A stretch of 64,000 bases of DNA from Nymphalis io (taxonomy: Eukaryota; Arthropoda; Insecta; Lepidoptera; Nymphalidae): contig NC_065913.1 in assembly GCF_905147045.1 (NCBI RefSeq), forward strand, positions 3,584,001 to 3,648,000. Reading direction: 5' to 3'. Of the stretch, positions 47,880-61,000 are shown in pieces; positions within the stretch are counted from its first letter, which is position 1, and the number at the start of each line of letters is the position of its first letter. A program made the position numbers and the translations under genes. The notes below the pieces were generated by a model. The model saw nothing but the letters and a program-made list of their open reading frames with translations, was not told the DNA's origin and searched no databases.

Positions 47880-50800
47880 ATGAGACGCCACAGAGAGTTT
47901 GATAATGATCCCCGTCAACCTTCTCCCGGTGGACCTCTAATGACTAATCATCTCCGTGTAAGTATAAATTTATATTGTACAACAAAAAACGGTATGACAC
48001 TTTTTGTAATGAAAACCCTGAAGCTTATACATATTTCGCGATAACATATAACCTAATATGTATAACGATAAGAGTGCTCAAATGGTCTGTTAATTTACTT
48101 AAAAAATACAATAATGTATTTCGTTAGGTAGTAAACTTATAGTCTGCAACGTATATAGTCTGATTTGATTATGATTATTAAGCTGAATGTATTCAAATAA
48201 CCATCAATAGCTTCTATAAATATTAATACTTTTACATTTTTTAATTATATTACTGACTAAAGGGAATTTAACAAAGGTTTTTAATACAAAATCTGTTAGT
48301 GTTGTTGGAGAGCCAGTTTTTTAATTACCAGTAGAATTTTTTAGAAAGAATTTGTTTTATATTTTGATAGTACTTTGAATAGAAAATTTGCCAAAATATA
48401 AATTCTACATTTGTGATAAAAGCTATCTGATAATTTAATAATTGGGTCTGAAAACAATAAATATTAATAGATATGTCAAAACAAATTTAAATATAACTTA
48501 AACATAATATAAAATGACTGCTTTAAATAACTAATAGTAATATTTGAAGCTCAATTTGTGTCTAAATTCCTTAATATAAGTAAAAGCCTTGAAAATATAT
48601 TTCATATACGCATGTTCATTTATATTTAAAGGAAATAGATTTGTCACCTTAAATGACTTCTTAAAAGAACATTTTTGATTATTATCATAGTTCATGCAAT
48701 TAAAGTAAATTTCCTATGTATATATTTATATATATTCTGTAAAATAGTATTGTATATTCTACTAAGTATATACTTATTTATAGTATTTGTATACCGGCTT
48801 ATTATTTACATATAATGAAGCTATATGCCTGATCTTAACTGTATTTTGTAATTTAGATTTTGTAACATTGCATGTGTGTAGCCCCCATTTATGTGTTAAA
48901 ATAATTTTTTATTCATAAAGATAAGCATGTCTTTTAGTTAGCTTCCATAGTTTTTCTATTTTCTTTCTGGTATGAATTTTGACTTGTCAGGTTACAAAGA
49001 TTAAATAAAGCTACTAAGTAAAGTAAAGTCGCTAAATTCTCTATAGCATATGACTTTGGTGAAATAATCTGTATAAATAAAAGCCACAAAAAAACTAGTA
49101 TCGGTAACTATTATGACAGTCTCAAGTGTTTCAGAAATCGATTAATATATATTAACTATTACTAATAAAACTTAAATATCCTTCCTGGCAAACAATCAAT
49201 AAAAAATCCATGTTTTTTTGTAATATTATAATTTAACAGACATTATTTACCTTGGCCTTAAAATGTAATGTGTAATTTTAATCAAATTATTATAGTATAA
49301 AAATATATATATTTGAAATGGAGTTAAATTCTTGCATCAAGCAGAAACTAACCCATCACTAGAAGTGTATTTATTTAATTCTTTTCATAAAATGTTGATA
49401 AAATTTCAAAGGACTTGGACATTGAATTGGAGCTATTAAAACGTAAAAGAGAGATAATTCAACAAGAACAAGATATGCTAAGCAGATTCTCAACAAAGGT
49501 AGGTTTTTGAAATATTTGTAATCCATCTTTAAAAAAAAAAAAATATTAATAAAGGAAATGATATCCTGATAATACTTAAGTCTAATCACATTATTGGCTT
49601 TCCTCCATCTAAGATAATTTAAGTGCAAAAAGTTACTGACTGTTTTAATAACACAGATGAATTATATAATTAACAAGCATATTATATAAAATAACTAAGA
49701 ACTATTACTACATACCATTTGTCATTGTGTCAGATGTTAACTTATTGAGAGATGAATCTGTGTTATTTACACTAATTGCTATTTTTTGCAATTAATAAGT
49801 TCTTGGAAAATGTATAATATATCAGCTATGTGAAAATTTTATAATTTATCTGTTACGTTCGCTCTTCACAATGCTTTGAGCTTAATAGAAACTGTTCTTA
49901 CTAAATTAATTTATCGTTTAAAAAAATCTAATGAATGCACATTTTATATATACTTTAGGTGCCGACCAAATTTACAACTTTTTTTTATCACAGCATGTTA
50001 TAATCGTCTGTACTGTTCCTATAAACAAATTGTTGTCCGATGATAAAAAAATATTTTAGCCAACCTATCGAAGTTATGTAATTTAATTTTATCTTTTTAT
50101 ATTCTATAGATTAACGTAAATATAACCTTATGTTATATTTCTGTGATTTGTAATGTCACCATCACAAAGCACTGCCAAGAATATGATGTTTTATGATGCT
50201 TATTTTACTTTCACGTAGTAAGTCCATCAAAAAAATATCATAAGTTCCATGGCAGTGGCATGATGGAGGCATAAAATAGTTAATTATTTATACTTACATT
50301 AAAGTATCTCAACCATCTGTAATATAATTTGAATTTCTAATTAAATTTCAGAGGCAGTATGATTACGAGCATCGCTCTAACACATACGATCGACAAGAAC
50401 CCAATAATCGTCAGTTCAATACTAATAACTTTCCCCATAGATTTGATGGTCCTAGCAATTCTGGTAATTTCACCAGAGCCCAAGGAGCTAAACGCCAAAC
50501 ACCCAATCAGTATTGGCAACCCCCATCTGTGCCCAAACGTTTCACAGCTCCTCAAAAAATTAATCCTTGGCAGACTTCGAACCCCCGTCAAGAATTAGGA
50601 TTTCCTAATCGAAAAAACTTTCCTCCTCAACAAGGGAACATCGGGGGAGCAATCAGACCCCTTATGAGTATTCGGCCAAGCATTAGCCAAAGAATTCAAA
50701 AAAAAAATCAGATTCCACGCAAAGATTTCAAACCTAATAAGGTAACTAAACCTAAACCTCAACAAGCTCCAAATAAACTTTCCACATATTCCGTTGCGGC

Positions 50801-53800
50801 AACTAAGAAATTAGTTTCCCAAGTTGTAGATACAATGGATAAGAAAGTTGAATCTGATCAAATTTTGCGTGTTGATAAAACACCTACGGTCCAGATGAAG
50901 GGTCGGCTGGAGTTAGCCTTAGGTACAATCATGAAAGAGATTAAGAACGAACATTGCACCGATCCAAAGGATATTGAGTACTTTCAATCCCCATTCATAC
51001 AGCGTCTGTTAAAACATGCTATTCGAACACGTATAAGGAGTGTTATGATAGATCAGGTCGTTGGCAACTTTAGTGACATTGTCTCTAAATACCGCGAGAA
51101 ATTCCCGAAGGATACTGACCTTGAGTTAGTACAAATAGCCAAAGATGCCCAAACTTTAAGCTCTAAGTCAGTTGGTGTTGCACAGCTTATAGAATCAGGT
51201 GATATTATTAAATCTCTTCCAGTTTTAATTCATTATGATTTATTCAAAAGTTTAAAAGAAATGTTTAAACTTTTGCCAATAAATTATTTGTTGATTGATT
51301 AATCTCAGTCACAAACATGCTGTCTGCTAAGATAATATGTTATGTAAATCGTTATATCTTTGTGAAGTATTAAAACTAAACGATTTGTTTAGAATGCATT
51401 GCATTATAGCACAGAAAATAAACTTTATATAATTGAGTCATATTTTCAATTTGTGTGAAAAAGTTATTTTGTCAAACAAATAAGATTATTTATATTGGCA
51501 AATAAAACTATTTCACACAATTTAAAATAAACCACATTATTTTTACAAATTATTATCATTATATAATTTAACATATAAACAAAACCTTTAATATGATCAT
51601 ATAAACACAGCTTATGATAATTCTTTAAAAATACTGCTTAGAAATTCAACTTGATAGTTTAATTTAATATATGATTCTTTCAGATGATCCACAAGAGTTT
51701 TATAATAGAAATATGTTGAAAGCACTCTACATCAAGTTCGATGAAATTTTTGATAATGTAAGTCAAAAAGTTTTATCCCACTAATACTAATAGAATTGTT
51801 TTTTTTTTTTTTAAATCAATTTCTTCAAACAAAAAGTAAAAGTACAATAACATCCTGTGCATGACCCACTGTTGGGGTAAGGCCTTCTCTCCCTTTTAGA
51901 AGCTTTGGAGCTTATTCTATCATGCTGCTCAAAGGTTTTCACCGCCGAGTACGAGATAATTTATAAGCACATGAGCATTCAATGATCCTTGCCTAGATCA
52001 GAACCCACAATCATTGGTTAAGATTTACACATTTTAACCACAGAATCTCGGTTCATGGGTTCCTATACTAAGCGAGTATAGTTACTGCATAAAAATAATT
52101 AATGGATTGGGTTGAGTAATTTAAATACTGATTATTTACTTTATTTCAGCTGGAAAAGTTATATCAAAGTAAAGCAAAAAATTTAGATGAATATATTAAA
52201 TATATGCCTGAACCAAAAAAGTTGGACAAAGATAAAACACCAAATCAAAGTAATGAAAATATTAATTCTGGTGCTGGAAAAGAAAAAATTAATTTGGAAA
52301 ACCTCATTGGAGAAGGAGACACAGTCCAAGTGATTAACGAGAGGTTAACTAAAGTGAAGATTTATAGAGAGTTCATGGATGAACTCATTGAACAAAGACT
52401 GCCTAAAGTCTTACCGAAATTCAAAGATGTTCGTATTATTTGTTTATAACTAAATTATATATATGTGAATGTCATAACAATAAATATATAAATCATTTAT
52501 GTTTTCAGGCAATTTTATCCATTATACTCACCGACAAAGAGTTTTTGGTCACAAAATCGGTCATAATGTCTCAATTAAAGAAAAAGATTAACAGAACCTT
52601 TGATAAAGATATAGATATAGAATTTCCTAACTCATCAACCACCAATACATCACCGAAAACAATGAGTGAAACTTCTGCAGGCTCATCCGCAGAAAAATTA
52701 TCTAACACATCTACACCGAGAGATAAATCCTGTGACACAGAGAAACCTTCACAGGCATCACCTGTTGAACCATCAACAAACGCAACACCTAAAACCGTTG
52801 CAAATACTGCTCCTGCAACTTCAAACAATACGTCTTCTGAACAAAATACACCAAAGTCTGATGATTTGTTTTATGTCAAGGTAATGCAAATGCTTTCCAT
52901 ATTATTTAAAACGATAACTAAATTTAAATAACGATTGACAAAAAGCTATTTTTAACAACAAGTAATTTTTTTATTACGGGTTGATTTTATAAGAAAATAA
53001 GATTTTGTGTCACTTTAATTTTAATGTTATTGTTTAGATTTCATTTTTATAGTAAAAGTACTTTATTACGAATTCATTATAATTGTCTACAGCTGATCAG
53101 TCGCCCAAATCTGCCGGCCAGAGCGGTCATATATGATTTCTTGAAGCAGTTTAAACCAGCATCAATCAAGAAACACAAAAGTATCAACAATCTCTTAGTT
53201 ATTGGGTTCGCTAATAAGGAAGACTATGATAAAATAATTGCAGTGAATGAAACTGTTGTTGGTAAGACTAATAAATATTTTTTCTAATTTTTATCTTTAA
53301 TACTGATAAATATTTTTTCAAGTTACTTAAATAAATAATTTAATTATGATATTGTGAAACTCTTATAACATAATAAATGCATGTCAATCACTTTTTTCCA
53401 GGCAATTCTACAATCGTAATAAAAGCCAGTGAGCAGGTAACCAAAATAAAACAGTCTACACCACAAGAGGAAAATGACGAAAGTGCGAAATCTGCAAACA
53501 GTTCTTTGTTAGATGACAGTCTGCTTGGTTCAGATCTTGACAGTCAGATAACAGATTTATTGACATCTATCAGGTCAGCTAATGAATCAGATGAAGGTTC
53601 GGACGTGAATAATATCAATGATAAAATGGATAAATCAGGAACAACAGACAAAACTCAAGCCGATGCAAAGTCTACTACTGATAAGATCAATACTGATGAA
53701 TCTGACAAATGTGTTGATTCAATTAAAACTGAAAAAAAGCTTGATACAGCTAACACTGATACAAATAACAAAGCTTCTGATAATGTTGAAGATGAAAAAA

Positions 53801-54129
53801 CAACTATTGACATAATAAAAACTGAACTATCTACAGAAAACAAGGAGTTACAAGCAACAACAAAGATATCCAATATTGAAAGTGGTGTTACAAAGTCAGA
53901 GGAAGAGAAAAATGTACAAGAACTAGAAATGATTATGGAACTCGGTGAGGAGCAAAAAAATAATAATGATAAAAGCAAATTATTAGAGAAGCCAGATGGT
54001 GATAAATTAAAAGATAATTTAAAGGAATCTGGAAGGGCCACGCCCACTAGGAGCTCTTCACGCTTAGCAAGCTCTACTCCAAGCACCATAAGAACCAGGA
54101 GAGCTAGCCGACTTGCACAAAACAACTAA
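47880..54129 (+). CDS. gene 5: helical / RRM-like protein of the cluster, 877 aa
   Basis: Eight exons join in phase: 47880-47957, 49412-49498, 50352-51198, 51684-51757, 52150-52428, 52509-52880, 53093-53261, 53402-54129 (2634 nt). The donor at 52428 (GAT|GTTCGT) is weak. Unlike genes 1-3 it starts with a short basic stretch (MRRHREFDNDPRQPSPGG) and no RRM. Residues 27-55 are a coil like exon 3 of gene 1. About 56-230 is Asn/Gln/Pro-rich and basic. About 239-330 is the shared helical domain (TRIRSVMIDQVVGNFSDIV, YREKFPKDTD). About 400-500 contains helices and a Ser/Thr-rich linker. About 580-645 is the RRM-like domain (ARAVIYDFLKQFK, NNLLVIGFANKEDYDKI). The tail is Asp/Glu/Thr-rich and ends in a basic RSSSRLASS...RRASRLAQ segment. 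Not using the 51198 donor gives a stop at 51302. AATAAA is at 54352. Confidence 0.72.
51845..52065 (-). mobile_element. SINE family A, degenerate copy
   Basis: Minus-strand similarity (CCTGTGCATGACCCACTGTT, then TTCACCGCCGAGTACGAG and ATCTCGG near the right end). Strongly diverged, in intron 4 of gene 5. Confidence 0.55.
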
Positions 54130-54890
54130 AATACATACCTTGTATTTATAGTGGTTTTTGACACATATATTTGTTTAATATTTGATTTAAATTAATTAAT
54201 TTAAATCAGTGATAATTATGTTAATACCTTTGACACTAAATGAAATTATTGGAATATCTTAGCGATATATCCTTTTTCAAATGAAGTGATTGATAAATAA
54301 TTTAGTAGAAATACTTATTTTTCAAACTTACATTATGTAAAATTTAAGACGAATAAAATTTTCCCTTTTAAATGATGTTTTAATTTTAGACCTTATTTTA
54401 ACAAATATAATTAACATCGCATAATAAATGCGTAAAACATTATTAAAATGTGCAAGTCTATCAGGGAAGGTTCATCATATAAACATTTTTTATGTTGTAG
54501 TTTAGTTATCCTAGTCGATGTTTCTTTTGATTTTTTTCTAAAATCACGGTGCAAAATATGTTTTTATCAAAATCTTCCTGACGCCTTTGAGTATTTTCCT
54601 TCGTACGTATTTCGCTGGTTTTCGTAACCGTTTAGGGGGCCGAGTACTGTGACTTATCGTTCGCTAAGAAAAAGAGAAGTGGAACCCACTTGATGGTTCA
54701 GAGTGAGTAACGTCCTGAGGATGCCTCGTGCAAGAGCACACCTCTGCTTAGCCCGCCTGCATATGTCATCGGAATATAAAATGTGCTTTGCGAAGCGTTT
54801 GCGGACGTTTCGTCCGTCAACGAGATAGGAACGATGTGGTGCGGTGTCTCAGTTCTATATTGGTCTGATCTATGCTCGTAGACTCCTGTG
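54130..54890. other. 3' flank of gene 5 and unclassified repeat-like block
   Basis: After the gene 5 poly(A) signal (54352) the sequence is AT-rich to about 54600. Then a less AT-rich block (CGTTTAGGGGGCCGAGTACT...GTTTCGTCCGTCAACGAG, 54630-54830) leads into the satellite. Its origin is unknown; no coding potential seen. Confidence 0.4.
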
Positions 54891-55250
54891 CTATATCATA
54901 TGGACTATATCATATGGACTATATCATATGGACTATATCATATGGACTATATCATATGGACTATATCATATGGACTATATCATATGGACTATATCATATG
55001 GACTATATCATATGGACTATATCATATGGACTATATCATATGGACTATATCATATGGACTATATCATATGGACTATATCATATGGACTATATCATATGGA
55101 CTATATCATATGGACTATATCATATGGACTATATCATATGGACTATATCATATGGACTATATCATATGGACTATATCATATGGACTATATCATATGGACT
55201 ATATCATATGGACTATATCATATGGACTATATCATATGGACTATATCATA
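54891..55250. repeat. 14-bp satellite array, about 26 near-perfect copies
   Basis: Unit CTATATCATATGGA repeated over 360 bp with essentially no variation. All three plus-strand frames are open because 14 is not a multiple of three, so each frame cycles through the same 14-residue text. The plus-strand ORFs here are artefacts of the repeat. Confidence 0.95.
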
Positions 55251-55588
55251 CAGGACGTACATAAGTTTACTGGACGTACATGAGTTTATTGATCTTCCAT
55301 CTTTGAGAAATAACTATGTATAGGTGGTCTGAATACCACCAGAAACAGTGGTTTCGGGTGAGTAAAGCTATATCTTTGTGGTAAAATTAAAATTATAAAA
55401 TGGCGATTCAAAAGTTCTTGTGATGGCTTATTTGAATAAAGTATATGTTGTTTTAGACTTTGAATGGCATCTTCATTTGTTTAGAGACCTATTCTAATCG
55501 AAAATCTTAAGAACGAACTCTTGTTTTTTTGTTGATATGTTGGCCTCAAGTGAATATGACACAAAAATATTCTTCTCCCATTGAGTGT

Positions 55589-55802
55589 AAGCCAAGATGG
55601 CCTAGTGGTTAGAACGCGTGATTGTTAACCGATGATCGTGGGTTCAAACCCGGCAAGCACTACTGAATTTTCATGTGCTTAATTTGTGTTATAAATTCAT
55701 CTCATGCTTGACGTTGAAGGAAAACATCGTGAGGAAACCTGCATGTGTCTAATTTCACTGAAATTCTGCCACATGTGTATTCCACCAACCCGCATTGGAG
55801 TA
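55589..55802 (+). mobile_element. SINE family A copy, 3' truncated
   Basis: Intact tRNA head (AAGCCAAGATGGCCTAGTGG, GGGTTCAAACCC). The copy stops after CCCGCATTGGAG, where unrelated sequence begins, so the 3' part was lost. Confidence 0.85.
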
Positions 55803-56461
55803 AGGTGAACCTCGTGGATCGCTTTTTTTTTCTATCGAACTCGCTTAGTTTATATGGTCTACATTATATAGTGCGATGTCTCATGCGATCATCAGTCAGT
55901 CTATCTGTGTATGTCATTTAGTGATTATAATAAGCGTATAAATTTCATATAACTTATCGTATATTTTTTGTTTTTTAAAAATATTTTTTAGAAGGTGAAG
56001 ACTTCTATGTATTTACTTATCTACCTATTGTTAAATATTTGCTATACGTATACATATAGTTCTATAATTTATATTGTAAATAAATATTTTCTGATGTGAG
56101 AAGAAAATAATATTAAATTACAGGATAACCGCAGCTAACTTAAAAAAATAGTAAAACCATTTAATAAATTATCATGAACGCACCTTTGACTTTGATTACC
56201 TTCACACAATATACATAATTTATTAAATTGTGTCATATTCAAAGTCAACGCTGTGAAATGTTTGCAAACGATTTAAATTACTTAGTTTAAAAAACATTTT
56301 TTATTTTAAAAACAACGTTTTTATATGTTCACTTTATCTGCCTTGCAGAACTTGACAAATTAATATTAGTTATAAAATACGGACATAAGTTTTTTTTATG
56401 CATAAAGAGATAAATGTTCTCTTAACCAAATAAGAGAATCACAAAAATAATGTTAACTTAC

Positions 56462-57649
56462 CATAAGCTGATTGATATAATATTCGTAAGTAATAGTATT
56501 TGTTACTGGATCTAACGCAGTTTGCATCATTTCATCGAATTCGTCCTGTATTAAATTCTCAAATTGGTAAAAATATTAATTCTTAAAGAGGTAAAATCAA
56601 ATATTATATACCAAAACAATATGGCAACCATACCATTTAATTGGAAAATAACATATTTTTTTAAATTATTGATTTGTTTTTTTTTTTTACAATGACACCT
56701 GAAATTTTATTGTAAATAGCTATTCCTATTAGAAGTAATTAATGCTAACCTGTGTAAAAGGTTCTCCTTCTTCAAGCATGAGCTGTGTAAATCTCTCCTT
56801 AGTTAGGAAACCACGTTGTTCTTTATCAAAATATCGGAATGCTGCGAGCAACATTTCGGCACTAGCTGGATAAAATCTAAAAATTGACTTAATGTAATCA
56901 TTTAATGATATCCGAATAAGCTGTGTCTGGCGATAAACATATAATATAGTTACTAGAATTACATTCAAATTCGAAAAAAAGGGGAGAAATTTTATATTTT
57001 ACTTATAGCATTACAAATTAACTAAAATGTTAAATGATAATTAAAAATATTTTTATATAATTAATGATTATAGGTTTCAGTAATTTCATGAATTATGAAG
57101 AAACATTTCAATTAATATAAAATTTATTTTAACTTCACTTATTTTTTACGATCATATTAGTGATGTAAATAACGTGAATCTAACCTATGTTCTATCATGG
57201 CTTTACACATGTAGGGAAGAAAGTTCACAAGTGGAATATTTCCAGTAGCTTCCTTATTTTCCGTAGCAAGAATAACTTCTTGTATTTCAGCCTCCGTAGG
57301 ACAACAACCTGCAATCATATAGAAAATCGCAAATATACACATTTAATATCAATTATATAGGCATCAAATAAATTTTGGATAATTAAATGATTTTTGTTGT
57401 TAATTCAAATTTATTACCGCAAAGCCTACCTAAAGAGCGCAAGATAGTTCCAATTTCTCGCACATCGACGACTTGTTTGCCAGAATGGTCAAATACTTCA
57501 AAAGCTTCTATTATCTTTTTTTCTAAGTCATTATTCGGTTGAACTGAAAGTAAAATAAAGCTCACAAGTATTACTAAATTTTTGTTTACTTGTAAATGTA
57601 ATACTTATCGTAATTTTCTTATACTTTTCGGTTCTTCTTTTCGAGCCAT
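56462..57649 (-). CDS. EFCAB2: EF-hand protein, EFCAB2 (dynein regulatory complex subunit 8) orthologue
   Basis: Minus-strand exons 57649-57625, 57543-57430, 57308-57185, 56876-56750 and 56545-56462 join in phase. They read MARKEEPK, then KIIEAFEVFDHSGKQVVDVR, ILRSLG CCPTEAEI, NFLPYMCKAMIEHR, AFRYFDKEQRGFLTKERF, EEGEPFTQ and DEFDEMMQTALDP. This is the calmodulin-like layout of EFCAB2/DRC8, a subunit of the nexin-dynein regulatory complex of motile cilia, here presumably the sperm flagellum. The EF loops are degenerate (DHSGKQ... and DKEQRG...), so calcium binding is doubtful, as is usual for this family. Reading past 56462 meets a stop after two codons. The last exons are probably at 47.0-47.6 kb. 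The start is the first ATG, 375 bp from the divergent SAP gene. Confidence 0.85.
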
Positions 57650-58023
57650 TATAAATATAAAATGAGATTCAAAATAATATCTAATGTAAAAAGTAATAAT
57701 CTAAAACTTAATGATATTTGGCATTGTTTCTTAGCAACTTCTAATTTATTTATCCTAATGATGCATCCACACAAGTGAAAACATTTTATTTATATTATTA
57801 TACTTGCTGTGGTATGAACTGGCTGAATGATGGTTTTTCTTTGCCATAAATTTAGGACTGACGTAATCTGTAGTTATTACACCGCCGCCATATTGGTTTG
57901 CTTGGCGCTCACTCCGTGATTGTTAATTTTTACGAGTAATGACTGTTTTTAAAGAATATATATGATTATATTGTGATTTATAATTAGTAGACTGTAGTGC
58001 AGTGACTATTTGTTTGAATTAAA
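57650..58023. promoter_or_regulatory. divergent promoter region, EFCAB2-like gene and SAP-domain gene
   Basis: 374 bp between the two start codons. It contains a less AT-rich patch (ACACCGCCGCCATATTGGTT at 57881-57900) upstream of the SAP gene. No specific element is claimed. Confidence 0.45.
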
Positions 58024-61000
58024 ATGGATCCAGCTAAGATGAAAGTGGTGGATCTAAGATCCGAGCTTGGCGCTCTAGGCTTGGATACTAAGGGTAACAA
58101 ACCGGCTTTAGTGGAAAGGTTAAAGAAGGCTTTAGAAGCTAAAACAGGCAAAAGTAAGTACTATATATTCTTAATATCATAAAATGTTAGAAATTAGATC
58201 AGCTATAAATGGTTGTTTGGGTTTGACAATAGCACGTGTAAAGCGCCGCTTCCACCATGTTTTATTTGGCCATGTTTATACGCATGACGTATTGCATGAT
58301 TTTTTTTAAATAAAAAAAAATAATTTAACGGTTTAATAGATAATTTTACGGTTAATTTGAAACGCGGCATAAATTACTACACGATTTTTTCTGTTAACAT
58401 GCTCGAAGTATTTTGGTAATAACTATTTAGTTATGTCTTCGTAGAAGTTTCCAGTTTGATAAACACAAACATTTATCGAGTGCCGCATCATCGACATAAA
58501 TTTAAAGAAACCTTGTATACATCGTAATGTTTCGCTTACTGTAGTTATTTTTTAAAAAAAAATATTTTAAACTTTTTTTTATCCATTTGCAATAACTGGT
58601 TAATATTTACTAATTTGCTGCATTTTTGATATTGTTAGTTTAAACTAATCTAAGACCACTTTGTAAATACACATTCTTTTGGTTTCCTGTGTTCAGTGTT
58701 CATTATTAGATTATATTTTATAAATAAATTTTAAAATAATATAAATACAATGTATTTATCTTATTTTTAGATAATTTCTATGTAATATTAAAACGCCCCA
58801 TTTACCTGGACTAGATGGTTTCTGAATCATCAAAAGTCCAAATTAAATGTACTTACTATATATATAGCTAAAAAATATTTTATGTACTTTACTATAAAAT
58901 ATACATAATATAAAGTTTTGCTATTTTATTTTTCATAAATACTTATTTCCTTCTGCTCTGCCTTATCTAGTTTTAATAACTTTTGAAATTATGTTTAATA
59001 AGGACATAATGTATGTTTATATAAGTTTTAGTTATGCAAACTAAGAAAGGGTTTAAATAGAAAGATGTTTGTATTAACTATTTTGAATAATGTAATTAAT
59101 AGGTACGTCTATGAAATCTTTTAACTTTTCAGTTAATTAGATAAATATTCTATCTTGAAATAGTTGTATAAGTTTACACTCGATAAATACTTTATATAAA
59201 GTTTCTATGGAGAAATAAAAGTTTGACACAAGTTAGGTGTTCCTTTATTAAATTATTTTATATTGAATTCTTATACATAAATTTACATACATACTTACAT
59301 AATTTGCACATGTAAAAATTGTTCTATTAATAAATATACCTTAATAATTTACCTTTTGTTTATTTTCAGCATTTACTGACACATCAATTTTAGACACATC
59401 ATCTGAAGAAGTAGAGGAACCGGCAACGCCGAGACGATCTGCGGCCGCTAGAACGAGCCGTAGGTCATCTTCATCTAGACTGGCTAACCCACCCGCCAAG
59501 GTGAAGTGTAATATACTATTCCCATTGTTATATTTGTTTATGGTTAAAATAAATCTTGAGTAAAAAATTAATATTACTTTTTTTTTTTATTTACTAATCC
59601 TACTTCTTAATAATCCTAACAGTTACCACGAGAAGAAATTCCTCAAATAATAGAAAAAGAACCTATAGAGGATGAAACAAAAGAGGAAGAACCAAAAGAG
59701 GAAGAACCAAAAGAAGAAGAACCAAAAAAGGAGGTACCACAAGTACCGTTAAAAGAGGAGGTACCACCACCAGAACCAGAGCCAGAGCCAGTACGAGAAC
59801 CGGAGCCTTTACCTGTTCCAGAACCTGTCAAAGAACCTGAAGTACCTGAAAAAATTAAACAAACTGAACCAGAAGTGGAATCAAAGGCAGAATTAACAAA
59901 AGACGATATATACTGCATAGATGAGCCGTAAGTGTTTAACTAAAGAACATGTATTATATATGTAGTCGTATATGTAGATGATGCCTAATGACTTAATTTT
60001 AAAATCATTATGTATTGACTGTCTCTCATTGGTCATTATTTGTTCTGGAAATTTTCAGTGCTTACTCTCTCGTTGGTGCTGATATCTTTCCAGTAATATC
60101 TGAGTGAGGCAACACAGAATCCAATTGTGTTTGCTCACACACTAGTGTTCTATTATATGTCCTGCGCAGTAAACTCACTTGAGAATGGCCATTGAAGCCT
60201 AAATTAGAAAATTTACATTATTTAATTATTTAGGAAAGTTTTTGTTAACCAGTATTATCAAAATTTTACAGGACAGAGTTATTATAATAATAATACTTAA
60301 AATTTAGAATTTAAAAACTATATTAGGGTTAACCACAATAAAAATTAAAAAGTATAAGGATCCAATTTTCTTGCTAAGAATAATGAGAAAGTTATTAGTT
60401 TTACAAGAGCGTAACAGAAAATATATATTTTTCAAAGTTATGAAGATATTTAATTTAATGATGTTTTGGATTTTTTTTTTACATGTGACAATTTATTCTA
60501 GGAGTGATTCCCCTGATGAAGTCAAGCAAGATACAGCAGAAGAAGAAGAAGAGAAAGGTAAAGGATGTTTTAAAAATGTATATTTCTTTGCAACATCCAT
60601 ATAAAGAATAGACGTTCCTAAAAAAAGTATTTTAAGTGAATAAAATGACAAAGTTAATTGAAAATTTAAAAAAAAAACAGTAAACATTTATATTTTTGTC
60701 TTATTAAACCTCATCTCATAAATTACATTTTGTAGGTCGAAAACTAAGACAGATTATATACTAAGTATTTAAAACAAACATTAAATATCTCTCACTAAAG
60801 CCGAGGGGCTGATTACAGACATAAAAAAAAACATTTTTTTTGATGATCATTTATGAAAACATTCTGGATAAGATATTTTTTACATGTTTAAAAGATATAG
60901 AATAATAAATAAGTAATCTTATATTTATAGAACCGAATCCTCAAGAAGAATCAAATAATGAGGAAATGGATCAACAAAACGATAAGAATGATGGTGAGAA

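Noticed and set aside
54891..55250. CRISPR array
   Set aside because: Units are directly adjacent with no spacers and the genome is eukaryotic; it is a satellite.
54844..55323. Three overlapping plus-strand ORFs of 130-159 codons
   Set aside because: They are produced by the 14-bp satellite, which has no stop in any plus frame; the text is purely periodic.
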